A DNA stretch of 64,000 nucleotides from Deltaproteobacteria bacterium (GTDB lineage: Bacteria; Desulfobacterota; Desulfuromonadia; Geobacterales; JAJYBI01): contig JAJYBI010000007.1 of NCBI GenBank assembly GCA_021779095.1, positions 1 through 64,000 of the forward strand, given 5' to 3'. The translations under genes were made by a program, and so were the position numbers. This document shows, piece after piece, positions 18,108 to 25,720 of the stretch. The notes under the pieces are model-generated. The model searched no databases. It worked only from the letters and a program-made list of their open reading frames with translations, and had not been told where the DNA came from. The first letter of the stretch is position 1. The number at the start of each line of letters is the position of its first letter.

Positions 18108-18695
18108 TTACCCCGCGATTCCCTTTCCTACGGAAAACGCCGTGCCCAGGAGCGGAGTGATGCCGTGATACCCTTTGTGGGCGGGATCGTAGGCGAGCGG
18201 CCTGATCCGCATGATGTCGGGAAGTCCGTCGTCATCCAGCACGTTACGATCCGCCTTCACGTCGAGGATCTCACCGATGAACTGGTGATGGACGCCGAGT
18301 TCCACCACCTGCAGCAGGCGGCATTCAAGTACCACCGGGAATTCCGCGGCAAAAGGTGCGTCCACCAGTTCGCTCCTGACGGCGGTCAGCCCCGTTGCGG
18401 CGAACTTGTCCACATCCCGACCCGAGACCATGCCGGCGTAATCCGCCTCCGCCATCCGCTCCTCGCAGGCGATCCCCACCGTGAAGGCGTTGCGTGCCAC
18501 GATGTTCCCGTAGGTATGACGCGACGCCCGCAGGGAGACGGCCACGCACGGGGGCTGGGAACAGCAGATTCCCCCCCATGCGGCGTTCATCAGGTTCGGC
18601 CTGTCGTTCTCGTCGTACGATCCGACCATCAGGACGGGAGTCGGAAACATGAGCGGCTTAGCGCCGAGGGATTGTTTCAGGTCAGTTCCATTCAT
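18108..18695 (-). CDS. Flavin reductase family protein
   Basis: A 195-residue FMN-binding split-barrel protein of the flavin reductase-like family: PTPVLMVGSYDENDRPNLMNAAWGG, CVAVSLRASRHTYGNI and FTVGIACEE are typical FMN-contact and dimer-core stretches. It probably binds FMN and reduces it or an unknown acceptor. The ATG at 18695 is placed by GAAAGGATTACCC; an upstream ATG at 18725 has no site. It follows the Gre-factor gene on the same strand. Confidence 0.85.
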   Translation of the reverse strand: MNGTDLKQSLGAKPLMFPTPVLMVGSYDENDRPNLMNAAWGGICCSQPPCVAVSLRASRHTYGNIVARNAFTVGIACEERMAEADYAGMVSGRDVDKFAATGLTAVRSELVDAPFAAEFPVVLECRLLQVVELGVHHQFIGEILDVKADRNVLDDDGLPDIMRIRPLAYDPAHKGYHGITPLLGTAFSVGKGIAG

Positions 18696-18737
18696 GGGTA
18701 ATCCTTTCGTAGCTCGTGCTCCCATCGTGATGCCGAT

Positions 18738-19214
18738 TCACAGCACCTCGACAATCGTGTATTCAGTGATGCCTGCACCCGTTTCCACTTCGACCGCGTC
18801 GTTCACGGACCTGCCGATCAGTTCCCTCCCCAGGGGGGAGGCGGAGGTGATCACCATGATCTCGCGGCCGTCGAAACCGATCTTCAGCCCCCCTTCCGCG
18901 GGGCCGATGAATACCGTCTTCGTCGCACCGTCGCCGTCCTCCAGGGTTACCTGCGCACCCAGTCGGATAGTGCCGCCGCAGTTCCGGACATCAAGCTGCC
19001 GGTACAGCTCCAGGGACCGGCGGAGCTCCTGGGCACGGTTTGCCTGCCCCTGGGCCACGTATGACGCTTCGAGGGCCAGGGTGTCGTACTTGTTGTCCGG
19101 GATGTTTTCCTCGTGGGTTGCCGCCTCGTGGGCAGTGCGTGCTGCACCGAACAGCACATCCAGGTCGTGGGTGAGCCGGGCGATGATCTGCTGCAGCAGT
19201 ACGGCCTTGTCCAT
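18738..19214 (-). CDS. GreA/GreB-family transcription elongation factor
   Basis: A 158-residue Gre-type protein, slightly divergent from canonical GreA. The N-terminal coiled coil (about residues 1-80) carries EENIPDNKYDTLALEASYVAQGQ at the tip region where Gre factors place acidic residues; the C-terminal FKBP-like domain shows the TASPLGRELIGRSVNDAVEV signature variant. Gre factors bind the RNA polymerase secondary channel and rescue backtracked complexes. Because a separate canonical GreA may exist elsewhere, no gene name is assigned. Confidence 0.8.
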   Translation of the reverse strand: MDKAVLLQQIIARLTHDLDVLFGAARTAHEAATHEENIPDNKYDTLALEASYVAQGQANRAQELRRSLELYRQLDVRNCGGTIRLGAQVTLEDGDGATKTVFIGPAEGGLKIGFDGREIMVITSASPLGRELIGRSVNDAVEVETGAGITEYTIVEVL

Positions 19215-19306
19215 GGGGCTCCTTTCGCTGGTTTCGTGGTTCTCGTCGGTCAGTCGACAGGTCGGGTGAAACGTTTGACAATGAACATGCGAGGTGTCTG
19301 AACGAG

Positions 19307-19335
19307 AAGGGCCCCTGATCTCTCAGGGGCCCTTT
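19307..19335 (-). terminator. Terminator, probably the displaced tRNA-Leu terminator
   Basis: AAGGGCCCCTGA and TCAGGGGCCCTT form a 12-bp perfect stem. Read on the minus strand it lies directly after the att copy of the tRNA 3' end, with no gene between. Before the element inserted, it would have ended the tRNA-Leu transcript that now lies 8.3 kb away. Confidence 0.7.
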
Positions 19336-19348
19336 GTACGTCATTTGC

Positions 19349-19368
19349 TGGTACCGAAGGCCGGACTC
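19349..19368. repeat. att site, left copy
   Basis: TGGTACCGAAGGCCGGACTC, identical to the tRNA-Leu 3' end at 27606-27625 but not followed by the rest of a tRNA. Marks the left boundary. Confidence 0.9.
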
Positions 19369-19450
19369 TAAACCAAAAATCCGGTAACCTTTTGAAATAA
19401 CGTCCTTTAGTGCCCAGAAAATCCCGCCACCGAATGGCCGTTTTCGTGGT

Positions 19451-19473
19451 CTGACTGTACCACTTACTGTACC
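19451..19473 (+). promoter_or_regulatory. Putative integrase arm site, left end
   Basis: Contains two direct copies of ACTGTACC 12 bp apart. The same 23-bp block with one mismatch recurs at 27517-27539, just inside the other att copy. The rest of 19369-19854 holds no gene I can support; it is AT-richer and probably contains the promoter of the replication gene. Confidence 0.6.
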
Positions 19474-19854
19474 GAATTTCAACCTGATATTACCCGACCG
19501 CAAGAGGGGATTCCCCATCCCCGCCCCATCCCACCATTCCCGCATCCTCGCGTTTTATCCTCCGTCTGACAGGGGATAATACACTCACCCCGCGCCGTAT
19601 GCTCACCACCACATCCATAGCATGCAATTATATGAATACTACGAATTTAACTGACAAGGCGCGGTCCCTGCCATCTTCCGCAGCTCATCCAGGCGCGACC
19701 GATCTTGGGAGTTCAGGCACACCTCCCTTCCTTGTGACGACCATATAACCACCACGCCGAATTATTTCGGCACCCCTTAATAATATTAGTCTGACCAAAT
19801 GTATATAAAGGGGTAGAGGGATGGAGTTGACTACATGCAGCAGGAAAAATACAT

Positions 19855-20862
19855 ATGGCACCCGCGACACAGCAGGAATACGGCATACATGCCCTATCGG
19901 TAACGTTGAAAAATATCCCCTACAGCGTCTACTACGAGGATCAGAAGTCAGTCACCCGAATACTACCCGGCGAGTTCCGGCAAGTTGTTGACCTCCTCGG
20001 TCTTGATTCCGGCGAGTTCCGCCCTTGCACCTCCACAAGAGGAGCTACCGCCAGACGGTACAGGTCCGCTCAGACGTGGCGCGGCTTGATTAACGTGTAC
20101 TTTGATGGGTACACCAGCACCAACAGGGACACCGTGTGCGTGGAGATTAAGGGAGCTGCCTTTGAGGACGTGCAACTAGATTGGAGTGAGGACGACATAC
20201 GCAGCATCTGTAAGGCCATCGCCGCACGGTACGACTACAGCCCTACGGAGTTTCACACCTATGTTGACGACCGGATTTGTACGCTCGACTTCGGCTTCTT
20301 GATCCGTCTGACCACTGACCACGCATACCGCGGGCATTGCAAATCAGAAATCCACAATGGACGTGCTGCAGGAGACGCCCGCAGCATCGCTTTCGGTGCC
20401 AGACCTCGCCGGATATCAATTTATGAGTCTGGCAGGCACCGGTACTCCGGCGATTCCGCCGAATTACGGGGGCAGGATGACGAGTTCTTGGATTACGTCC
20501 GCGTGGAAGCTCAACTATCCGACAAGGTTGCGGGAGAAGCCTTGAGCCGATTTATGGCCGGCGAAAATCCCGGCAGTATTGCGTTGTCCTATGTCTCAGA
20601 CGCTGTGCAGTTCCTTGTTCCCGGTTCCGACACGAACAAGGCGCGGTGGAAAGTGCAGGCTTGGTGGAGTCAGTTCACCCAGACCGCAGGAGAGATACCG
20701 CCGCGAGCAAAGCGGAAGCCTGCGACCCTTGAAGGATCGTTTGACTACATCGTCCGCAAAGTCAACGCTCTTTGCGTTCAGCACACGGATGCTGCCGTGC
20801 TTCCCTACCTTCGCCAACTCCTGGAGGAGGTCGAAACCCGCGCCACCCTCGATACATTCTAG
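19855..20862 (+). CDS. Rep_trans-type replication initiation protein
   Basis: A 335-residue protein resembling the replication initiation factor family shared by filamentous phages and rolling-circle plasmids. Supporting blocks: VCVEIKGAAFEDV early, RRISIYESGRHR, then DYVRVEAQLSDKVAGEAL, where the family has its Tyr and Glu active-site region, and a C-terminal WW motif (VQAWWSQFTQTAGE). Such proteins nick one strand at an origin and start rolling-circle replication. The origin was not identified. The ATG has only a modest AGGA site. It is the largest left-side gene of the element and probably heads the small-gene operon. Confidence 0.7.
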   Translation: MAPATQQEYGIHALSVTLKNIPYSVYYEDQKSVTRILPGEFRQVVDLLGLDSGEFRPCTSTRGATARRYRSAQTWRGLINVYFDGYTSTNRDTVCVEIKGAAFEDVQLDWSEDDIRSICKAIAARYDYSPTEFHTYVDDRICTLDFGFLIRLTTDHAYRGHCKSEIHNGRAAGDARSIAFGARPRRISIYESGRHRYSGDSAELRGQDDEFLDYVRVEAQLSDKVAGEALSRFMAGENPGSIALSYVSDAVQFLVPGSDTNKARWKVQAWWSQFTQTAGEIPPRAKRKPATLEGSFDYIVRKVNALCVQHTDAAVLPYLRQLLEEVETRATLDTF

Positions 20863-20943
20863 TCCTCTTACAGTAGGGGGTACCAATACACCGCCTCAAT
20901 AATATCGGCTACTTATCAATTCACACAAACTACAACTAACCCA

Positions 20944-20985
20944 CCGCCCGCAGGGCGGGTAATGGCCCTCGCAGGGCCGTTACCA
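20944..20985 (+). other. Double hairpin ahead of the small-gene cluster
   Basis: CGCCCGCAGGGCG is followed by GGTAATGGCCCTCGCAGGGCCGTTACC in two pieces: a short and a long perfect-stem hairpin. Similar strong hairpins lie between later genes of the element. Confidence 0.5.
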
Positions 20986-20998
20986 CGAAAGGTACACA

Positions 20999-21178
20999 AT
21001 GCTCGACAATCATCCCACCATCACCCGCATCAAGGAAATCACTCACGCATACAGCGACCGCCCCGAAATCGAAAAAGACATCAAGGAGGCCGTCTCCTTG
21101 GCCCTCGGCATGATAGAGGAGCTGATTGCGATAGCCGAAACCCGCGCCCGTCGTGCCCCGCGGGAGGTGCACCAGTGA
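20999..21178 (+). CDS. Small helical protein of the element (59 aa)
   Basis: Not in any family I recognise. A 59-residue, mostly helical, charged protein (MLDNHPTITRIKEITHAY at the start, RRAPREVHQ at the end). The ATG follows GAAAGG. Its stop overlaps a GTG start (GTGA) of the next gene, which supports both being real. Confidence 0.6.
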   Translation: MLDNHPTITRIKEITHAYSDRPEIEKDIKEAVSLALGMIEELIAIAETRARRAPREVHQ

Positions 21179-21435
21179 CCACCACCCGCGAAGAAGCAAA
21201 GGCCTTTATCGGCGACGACATCACCCGCAAGTGGGCCGGGCAGGACACCGCCGGCCTCCCCCGAACCAAAACCAAACACCTCACTGTCCGCAAGGACGTA
21301 ACCTGCACCGAGATCAAGTCTTTCGTAGAAATCGACGGCACCCCTATCGACGAGGACGAGCTGGACGAGATCAAAGAGGTCCTGACTCTCACGGCTTGTG
21401 TCTTGGACCTCGTGCGCTGCACCTACTGCCTGTAA
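21175..21435 (+). CDS. Small acidic protein of the element (86 aa)
   Basis: An 86-residue protein starting at a GTG that overlaps the previous stop. Features: a basic middle (LPRTKTKHLTVRKD) and an acidic stretch (TPIDEDELDEIKE), with two cysteines at the extreme C-terminus (VRCTYCL). No recognised domain. Strong hairpins follow at 21434-21462 and 21499-21525, the latter GGGGCCGGGA pairing with TCCCGGCCCC. Confidence 0.55.
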   Translation: MTTTREEAKAFIGDDITRKWAGQDTAGLPRTKTKHLTVRKDVTCTEIKSFVEIDGTPIDEDELDEIKEVLTLTACVLDLVRCTYCL

Positions 21436-21551
21436 CACCGGCCTCTTCCCGGTGTGTTACCCCGTCGCCGGTCGGGTAATACCGGCATCCATGGCATGGG
21501 GCCGGGATTGATCCTCCCGGCCCCAACCTCACCAAAAACAAGGAGCATCAC

Positions 21552-21863
21552 GTGATAAGCCACATCCTCAACCGATCAGCCGATCAGGTCACGGCCTCTC
21601 CCGAACCTGTCCCCCAGCTCGACCCGACCCCGCAACCCGAACCCGCCCCGCCGGTCGAATACCGGACGTTCAGCGGGCACACCTTCCACCCCGCTCCTGT
21701 AGCGCCCCTGACGGTCTACGCGGAGGGGGACATGGACTGCATCGACCCCGGCATGCAAACGAAGGACACCGCCGGCAACCGCTACCTCATCTGCGAAATG
21801 AGGCATGTTCACGGCCGCCTCTGGCGGATTGTCCTGCTCCCCCTGGAGCCCGCCCATGCATAA
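21552..21863 (+). CDS. Hypothetical protein of the element (103 aa)
   Basis: Starts at GTG behind AGGAGCATCAC. The first 35 residues are Pro-rich (PVPQLDPTPQPEPAPP), the rest compact (GNRYLICEMRHVHGRLWRIVLL). No known domain. The stop overlaps the next start by 8 nt, showing operon structure. Confidence 0.55.
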   Translation: MISHILNRSADQVTASPEPVPQLDPTPQPEPAPPVEYRTFSGHTFHPAPVAPLTVYAEGDMDCIDPGMQTKDTAGNRYLICEMRHVHGRLWRIVLLPLEPAHA

Positions 21864-22056
21864 CCATACCGTCCGTTATGAGGTCCACACTACCTACGGG
21901 GTCACTTTTACCGGCACCATCGTGGTGCCTGCTACTTCGATGCAGGCCGCAGTTGATCGTGTCAACTATGACCTCACTATCCGCAGTTATGGTGACTGGG
22001 ATTATGCCCACGTTGAACACTTTACTGTCGAACCGACCGAAGAGGAACAAGTATGA
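21856..22056 (+). CDS. Small beta-rich protein, paralogue 1 of 3 (66 aa)
   Basis: Pattern: RYEVHTTYGVTFTGTIVVPA, then a short helix (SMQAAVDRVNYDL) and a final strand (HVEHFTVEP). The two following genes share this strand-GT/G-V-PA-helix-strand plan although their sequences have drifted. Function unknown. Overlaps both neighbours. Confidence 0.6.
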   Translation: MHNHTVRYEVHTTYGVTFTGTIVVPATSMQAAVDRVNYDLTIRSYGDWDYAHVEHFTVEPTEEEQV

Positions 22057-22244
22057 AATACATGATCTATTACCGCGTGACCACCATCCACAACCGCTCC
22101 ACCAGCGGGGCCGTAGCAGTAGAGGCCGCGGACCCCAACTCCGCCTGCAGCAAGGTCGCATCCATGGCGCGCGCCGGCAAGCTCAACGGCCTACTGCCGG
22201 GAACCGTCGAAGATGTTACGGTCCAGTGCCTAGGACCGGCCTGA
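22053..22244 (+). CDS. Small beta-rich protein, paralogue 2 of 3 (63 aa)
   Basis: Starts in an ATGA overlap with paralogue 1. MIYYRVTTIHNRSTSGAVAVEA is followed by a helix (PNSACSKVASMARAG) and VEDVTVQCLGP. The same layout as its neighbours suggests tandem duplication and divergence. No known domain. A hairpin (GAGCCGCC with GGCGGCTC) follows at about 22266-22292. Confidence 0.6.
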   Translation: MKYMIYYRVTTIHNRSTSGAVAVEAADPNSACSKVASMARAGKLNGLLPGTVEDVTVQCLGPA

Positions 22245-22320
22245 ACCGTCGCCAACCATCCCACACACCAACCCCAGGAGCCGCCCCATAAAGGCGGCTC
22301 TTGCCGTTCCAGGAGATCAC

Positions 22321-22485
22321 ATGCCCCTGCACCGCATCACATACACAGCTCACACCCCCACCGGCCAGCCCGTCGCAGGCAACGTCAGACTCCCCGCGGC
22401 CACAGCCACCGTTGCAACCAAGATCGCGGAGAGTTGGCTTCGGCTCCGCGGTCTCAGCCGGTACGAGATCGCAGTGCACAGGTAA
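22321..22485 (+). CDS. Small beta-rich protein, paralogue 3 of 3 (54 aa)
   Basis: Too short for most gene finders. HRITYTAHTPTGQPVAGNVRLPA, then a helix (TVATKIAESWLRLRGL) and YEIAVHR, matching the plan of the two preceding proteins. The ATG follows AGGAGATCAC, a good ribosome site. Confidence 0.55.
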   Translation: MPLHRITYTAHTPTGQPVAGNVRLPAATATVATKIAESWLRLRGLSRYEIAVHR

Positions 22486-22600
22486 GGGGTATCCGTTCGA
22501 CAGTTACCCTACGTCTGACCTCCTGACAGCCTCCCTGGCCGTCGATCACACGCCGGTCCATACCTACCCATCCCCTGCAATGTACACAAAGGATTCTCGC

Positions 22601-22963
22601 ATGACAGAGCACCGATACAGAGCCCCATCCCATATCCCCGTCCCCAGGACCGAAACCGGTGCAGTCTGCCCGTTCTGCGGTTCCTCGAAATACTGCCGGA
22701 CCGGCTGTCCGGATTGTGGCGTTATACTGCCCAGCCAACGCAGCTTCAAGGCGGTGCCCGCATATCGCAAGCGCCGCGCCTACAATCCGCAGACCTGCGG
22801 TATTGATGCAGTGCCCACCGACGACCCGGCGGACGAGCTGGAGGAGTACAGCGCCGAACTTGCCGAACTGCTCGGAGATCAGGAACACGAAGATGCCACC
22901 GAAGAGGGGGACAACCTGCTCCCCGATCAGCAGGAACTGGACGACCTCCCTCCCTGGTCGTGA
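22601..22963 (+). CDS. Zinc-ribbon protein of the element (120 aa)
   Basis: A 120-residue protein with a four-to-five-cysteine ribbon (CPFCGSSKYCRTGCPDCG) near residue 22-39 and a strongly acidic C-terminal half (DPADELEEYSAELAELL to the end). A nucleic-acid or protein adaptor role is plausible but unproven. Start at 22601 chosen for AAAGGATT; 22580 is possible. Confidence 0.6.
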   Translation: MTEHRYRAPSHIPVPRTETGAVCPFCGSSKYCRTGCPDCGVILPSQRSFKAVPAYRKRRAYNPQTCGIDAVPTDDPADELEEYSAELAELLGDQEHEDATEEGDNLLPDQQELDDLPPWS

Positions 22964-23012
22964 ACTATGCAGATCAACATAGCAATGCAGAAATACATAA
23001 TAAAAACAGGGC

Positions 23013-23041
23013 TTTACACGCTGTAGTGATTATGGTAGTAT
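23013..23041 (+). promoter_or_regulatory. Sigma-70-type promoter for the 45-aa gene
   Basis: TTTACA, 17 bp, TAGTAT, about 30 nt ahead of the ATG at 23071. Confidence 0.5.
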
Positions 23042-23070
23042 CACCAAAATTCTTTCATGGAGGTGTTGCA

Positions 23071-23208
23071 ATGGACTGTCAGAAGTGCGAGAACTACCTG
23101 GAGAACCTGCCAGCCGGTGCTCTGGAGGGGCTGTCCCCAGTCCAGGCGTTGAACGCCCTCGCCGGGCTGTGCGTCGGTTGTGACCAGTGCCCGGCGCCAC
23201 AGGCGTAA
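23071..23208 (+). CDS. Cys-rich micro-protein (45 aa)
   Basis: MDCQKCENYLENLPAGA at the start and LCVGCDQCPAP near the end give five cysteines in two pairs plus one, likely a metal or disulphide site. It has its own promoter, a strong ribosome site (GGAGGTG) and its own terminator, so it is probably expressed alone. Family unknown. Confidence 0.6.
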   Translation: MDCQKCENYLENLPAGALEGLSPVQALNALAGLCVGCDQCPAPQA

Positions 23209-23230
23209 CAGTATCAGCAGCGGAAAACGA

Positions 23231-23269
23231 AAAGGCCGGTATCCCTCACGGGGTACCGGCCTTTTTCAT
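23231..23269 (+). terminator. Terminator after the 45-aa gene
   Basis: GGCCGGTA and TACCGGCC form a stem closed by a CCCTCACGGGG top hairpin, followed by TTTTT. The following 23270-23462 carries no gene I can support. Confidence 0.85.
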
Positions 23270-23462
23270 TCTCGCTATTTGTTAGGCATCAGAGGGGATG
23301 CATCATCATGGTGGTGGGAACATGGAGGGGTGCAACATAGGGGCATAAGGGAGGGGATAGGCTACAGGCTAATCTTATATAACACCTATACCTGTTCGTT
23401 CCGAACGACGGTCGATTATACCATGGGAATCGAAATCTGTCAACCGAAATCTGTGAAAACCT

Positions 23463-23873
23463 TCATGTGTGCCTCACCTTACGTGCTGATTTCTGCTTGG
23501 TACGCCGGTCAATCGTTTTCCGCTGTGAGTTGTACCAAGTACGCCAATGCGTTTTCTCCGCGTCGTCGGTTTCCTTCCGGGAAGTGCACCCAGGACACTT
23601 CTCATTCGCCCAGTCACGAAGCAGCTTCAACGCCTGTGACCGATCCCCGCTGGCCTGTTGCAGGAAGTAATCGGCGTCAACTCCATCAGAGATCAACCGT
23701 CCAGGTTCCGCTGCATCGATCAGCCGTTGAAGAAGGGCACCATTCGTTAACCGGTAACGGTACCGAAGCTCGGTAAACTGGCGCTTTACCTCTGCCGACA
23801 CGATCATGTCCAGCCGCACATTCTCCGAATTCTCCCGGTATTTCCGTACCCGCTCGCTGCCACTCAGTGCCAT
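23463..23873 (-). CDS. Ribbon-helix-helix regulator of the element
   Basis: A 136-residue protein. The N-terminal 50 residues fit a ribbon-helix-helix DNA-binding domain: strand VRLDMIVS, helix AEVKRQFTELRYRYRL, turn, helix NGALLQRLIDAA. The C-terminal part is basic with CPGC. A perfect 15-bp inverted repeat lies 18 nt upstream of its ATG and a third partial copy inside its own coding region, so it probably represses itself. It may control copy number or excision of the element (inference). Confidence 0.65.
   Translation of the reverse strand: MALSGSERVRKYRENSENVRLDMIVSAEVKRQFTELRYRYRLTNGALLQRLIDAAEPGRLISDGVDADYFLQQASGDRSQALKLLRDWANEKCPGCTSRKETDDAEKTHWRTWYNSQRKTIDRRTKQKSARKVRHT
23746..23759. 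promoter_or_regulatory. Third copy of the operator half-site inside the regulator gene
   Basis: GTTAACCGGTAACG, identical to 14 bp of the upstream operator arm. Confidence 0.6.
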
Positions 23874-23890
23874 ATCACCCCCTGGAAAAC

Positions 23891-23929
23891 GTTAACCGGT
23901 AACGTATATCATGAACGTTACCGGTTAAC
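23891..23929. promoter_or_regulatory. Operator: perfect 15-bp inverted repeat
   Basis: GTTAACCGGTAACGT, a 9-bp spacer, then ACGTTACCGGTTAAC. Each arm is itself nearly palindromic. Located directly upstream of the ribbon-helix-helix gene. Confidence 0.75.
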
Positions 23930-23992
23930 AAGTGCGAGTAATGAAACGGGCCGGGAGGTCGTCACGGCCTTAGAAGTCTACTGCGTGGCGTG

Positions 23993-24361
23993 CTATTCGC
24001 GGACGGCGTAGGTGTCGGGTCTGTTCCGGTAAGTGTCAGAATGGGCGAATGCTTCTCCAATACCAACCAACCGTCTTGCCGAGGGTTCCGTTAGTCTAGT
24101 GCTGATGTTGTAAAATGGGTATTTGCCTACGACCTGAGGGTGTAGATATGCAGCTATTTCTACATCACTTTGTGAAACGTATCTACCACACCAGCGCTCA
24201 ATAATATGTTTGAGCGGGTGCGCCGCTTTCGTTTTCGTTTTCGTCTTTTTCTGTGCGTCCAACCATTCGTAGGCCATTCTGATGCAGTCGTTGTGCTCGT
24301 GATGGGCATCTCTGAGAACTACTTCCATCTTGGCCTTGGCAATCTGTTCATCGGTCAACAT
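23993..24361 (-). CDS. Hypothetical protein of the element (122 aa)
   Basis: Begins MLTDEQIAKAKMEVVLRD with AAAGGAGTTCGT before the ATG, so 24361 is preferred over the ATG at 24376. A Lys/Thr run (KKTKTKTKAA) sits mid-protein. No recognised domain. It is transcribed in the same direction as the regulator gene, which lies about 120 nt downstream. Confidence 0.5.
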   Translation of the reverse strand: MLTDEQIAKAKMEVVLRDAHHEHNDCIRMAYEWLDAQKKTKTKTKAAHPLKHIIERWCGRYVSQSDVEIAAYLHPQVVGKYPFYNISTRLTEPSARRLVGIGEAFAHSDTYRNRPDTYAVRE

Positions 24362-24589
24362 ACGAACTCCTTTCAATTGTTAGACGCTATGAGGGGGAAA
24401 CAGTGTAGCGGGGAATTCTGGCATTGATGGCGATATTTTATTCTTCAGTAAATTCTGAGTCAATACCGCTCCCCCTGAATTTAATATTAATGCTGATGAC
24501 TGTATGCTTTAAGTACACTCTTGGCGTACAGTATATCTGACACTTTTCCCGCAGAAAAAACGTAATGATTTCAAGGGTGATATTTCTGG

Positions 24590-24618
24590 TTGACAAACTC
24601 CCTAGCATGTCTTAGACT
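24590..24618 (+). promoter_or_regulatory. Sigma-70-type promoter for the recombinase
   Basis: TTGACA, 17 bp, TAGACT, 32 nt ahead of the recombinase ATG. The preceding 24362-24589 is AT-rich and shows no gene. Confidence 0.6.
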
Positions 24619-24649
24619 TCAATCGTACACTTTCGGCAGGGAGGGAGTC

Positions 24650-25210
24650 ATGGGAAGGCATATCGGATACATCAGAGTAAGTTCAGTTGACCAGAATACA
24701 AACCGACAGCTTGTCGACGTATCACTTGATCTTGTGTACGAAGACAAGGTTTCCGGCAAGGATCGGGTTCGACCTGAGTTGACGAACATGATTAAGGCCG
24801 TGACACACGGCGACACGGTACACGTTCACAGCATGGACCGTCTTGCACGCAACGTCGTGGACCTCCTGGACCTCGTAAAAGAGATCAACGGCAAGGGCGC
24901 TTCGGTGGCCTTCCACAAGGAGGGCCGAACCTTTGTTGCTGGTAAAGAGGATTCCGAATCGCGGCTTATGCTGACGATACTTGGTGCCGTAGCTGAGTTC
25001 GAACGCGCCATCCTCAAGGAGCGCCAACGGGAAGGTATCGCGGTCGCGAAGGCTAAAGGCGTGTATTCGAAACATGGGCGCAAGCAGGAGGTAACGCCGG
25101 AGAAGGTTCAGGAGATCAGGGACCGCGTAGCAGCCGGAGAGAAAAAGGCCAGCATTGCCCGGTCGCTGAAAATCTCCCGTGATACGCTGTACAGGCACCT
25201 GAACGAATAA
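24650..25210 (+). CDS. Serine recombinase (resolvase/invertase family)
   Basis: A 186-residue small serine recombinase: catalytic serine in IGYIRVSSVDQN, the VHVHSMDRLARN and LTILGAVAEFERAILKERQREGI blocks, and a C-terminal helix-turn-helix (KKASIARSLKISRDTLYRHL). Full family length. It could resolve multimers of the circular element or invert DNA; no paired recombination sites were identified. Start at 24650 is set by GGGAGGGAGTC; the upstream ATG at 24590 coincides with the promoter. Confidence 0.88.
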   Translation: MGRHIGYIRVSSVDQNTNRQLVDVSLDLVYEDKVSGKDRVRPELTNMIKAVTHGDTVHVHSMDRLARNVVDLLDLVKEINGKGASVAFHKEGRTFVAGKEDSESRLMLTILGAVAEFERAILKERQREGIAVAKAKGVYSKHGRKQEVTPEKVQEIRDRVAAGEKKASIARSLKISRDTLYRHLNE

Positions 25211-25716
25211 CCACCACGCGGTGAAAAACTCTCCGCCACCCGCCATCCGCCGCCGATCACCTGTCCACCCTGACCGGGGGAGGGGTGGCGGCGGGGTCGA
25301 AATGAGATCGAGACCCCCGCCGCGCCTACCCCATCCCAGACCCGCGATAAGGAAATTTCCGACCTATATAATGCCCTGAACCTGTACCCAAAGGTCCCGT
25401 TTTCGGGCCTTTGGGCAAACCCGCCATTTCGGCGGGTTTGCGCTCATTTCCTGCTTTCCGCCAAGGGTATCAATTGAAATGATACCCTTTTCGTCAGGGT
25501 CCGCCTTCCGCTCGTCCGCCGGCAGCTTCGACTTCATTGATGAGCCGGTACACGTCACGTTCGGGGATGACCTTCATCAACTGAGTGCCCCCGGCGGAAG
25601 GGGTGGGCATTTCACCCACCCCTTTGCAATGCAGCTTGATCGCCTTCGCCGGATTCTTATACCCCAAATGTCTGCACCGTCATCGCCGGATTCTTATACC
25701 CCAAATGTCTGCACCG
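25211..25716. other. Hairpin-rich intergenic region with a possible 38-codon gene
   Basis: Contains four strong hairpins: about 25388-25416 (CCCAAAGG with CCTTTGGG), 25425-25447 (AACCCGCC with GGCGGGTT), 25473-25502 (GGGTATCA with TGATACCC followed by T-rich), and 25598-25626 (AAGGGGTGGG with CCCACCCCTT). A 38-codon minus-strand frame at 25494-25610 (MKVIPERDVYRLINEVE within it) has no known relatives that I recall. The hairpins probably terminate the recombinase and integrase transcripts. Confidence 0.45.
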
Positions 25717-25720
25717 TCAT
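25647..25720. repeat. 37-bp perfect tandem duplication at the integrase end
   Basis: Two adjacent identical 37-bp units beginning CGCCGGATTCTTATACCCCA; the second unit reaches into the integrase stop codon at 25717-25719. Confidence 0.9.

Noticed and set aside
19775..19800. TAATATTAG near the Rep gene, similar to a rolling-circle nick site
   Set aside because: One base differs from the classic nonamer, no flanking hairpin is present, and the match may be chance in AT-rich DNA.
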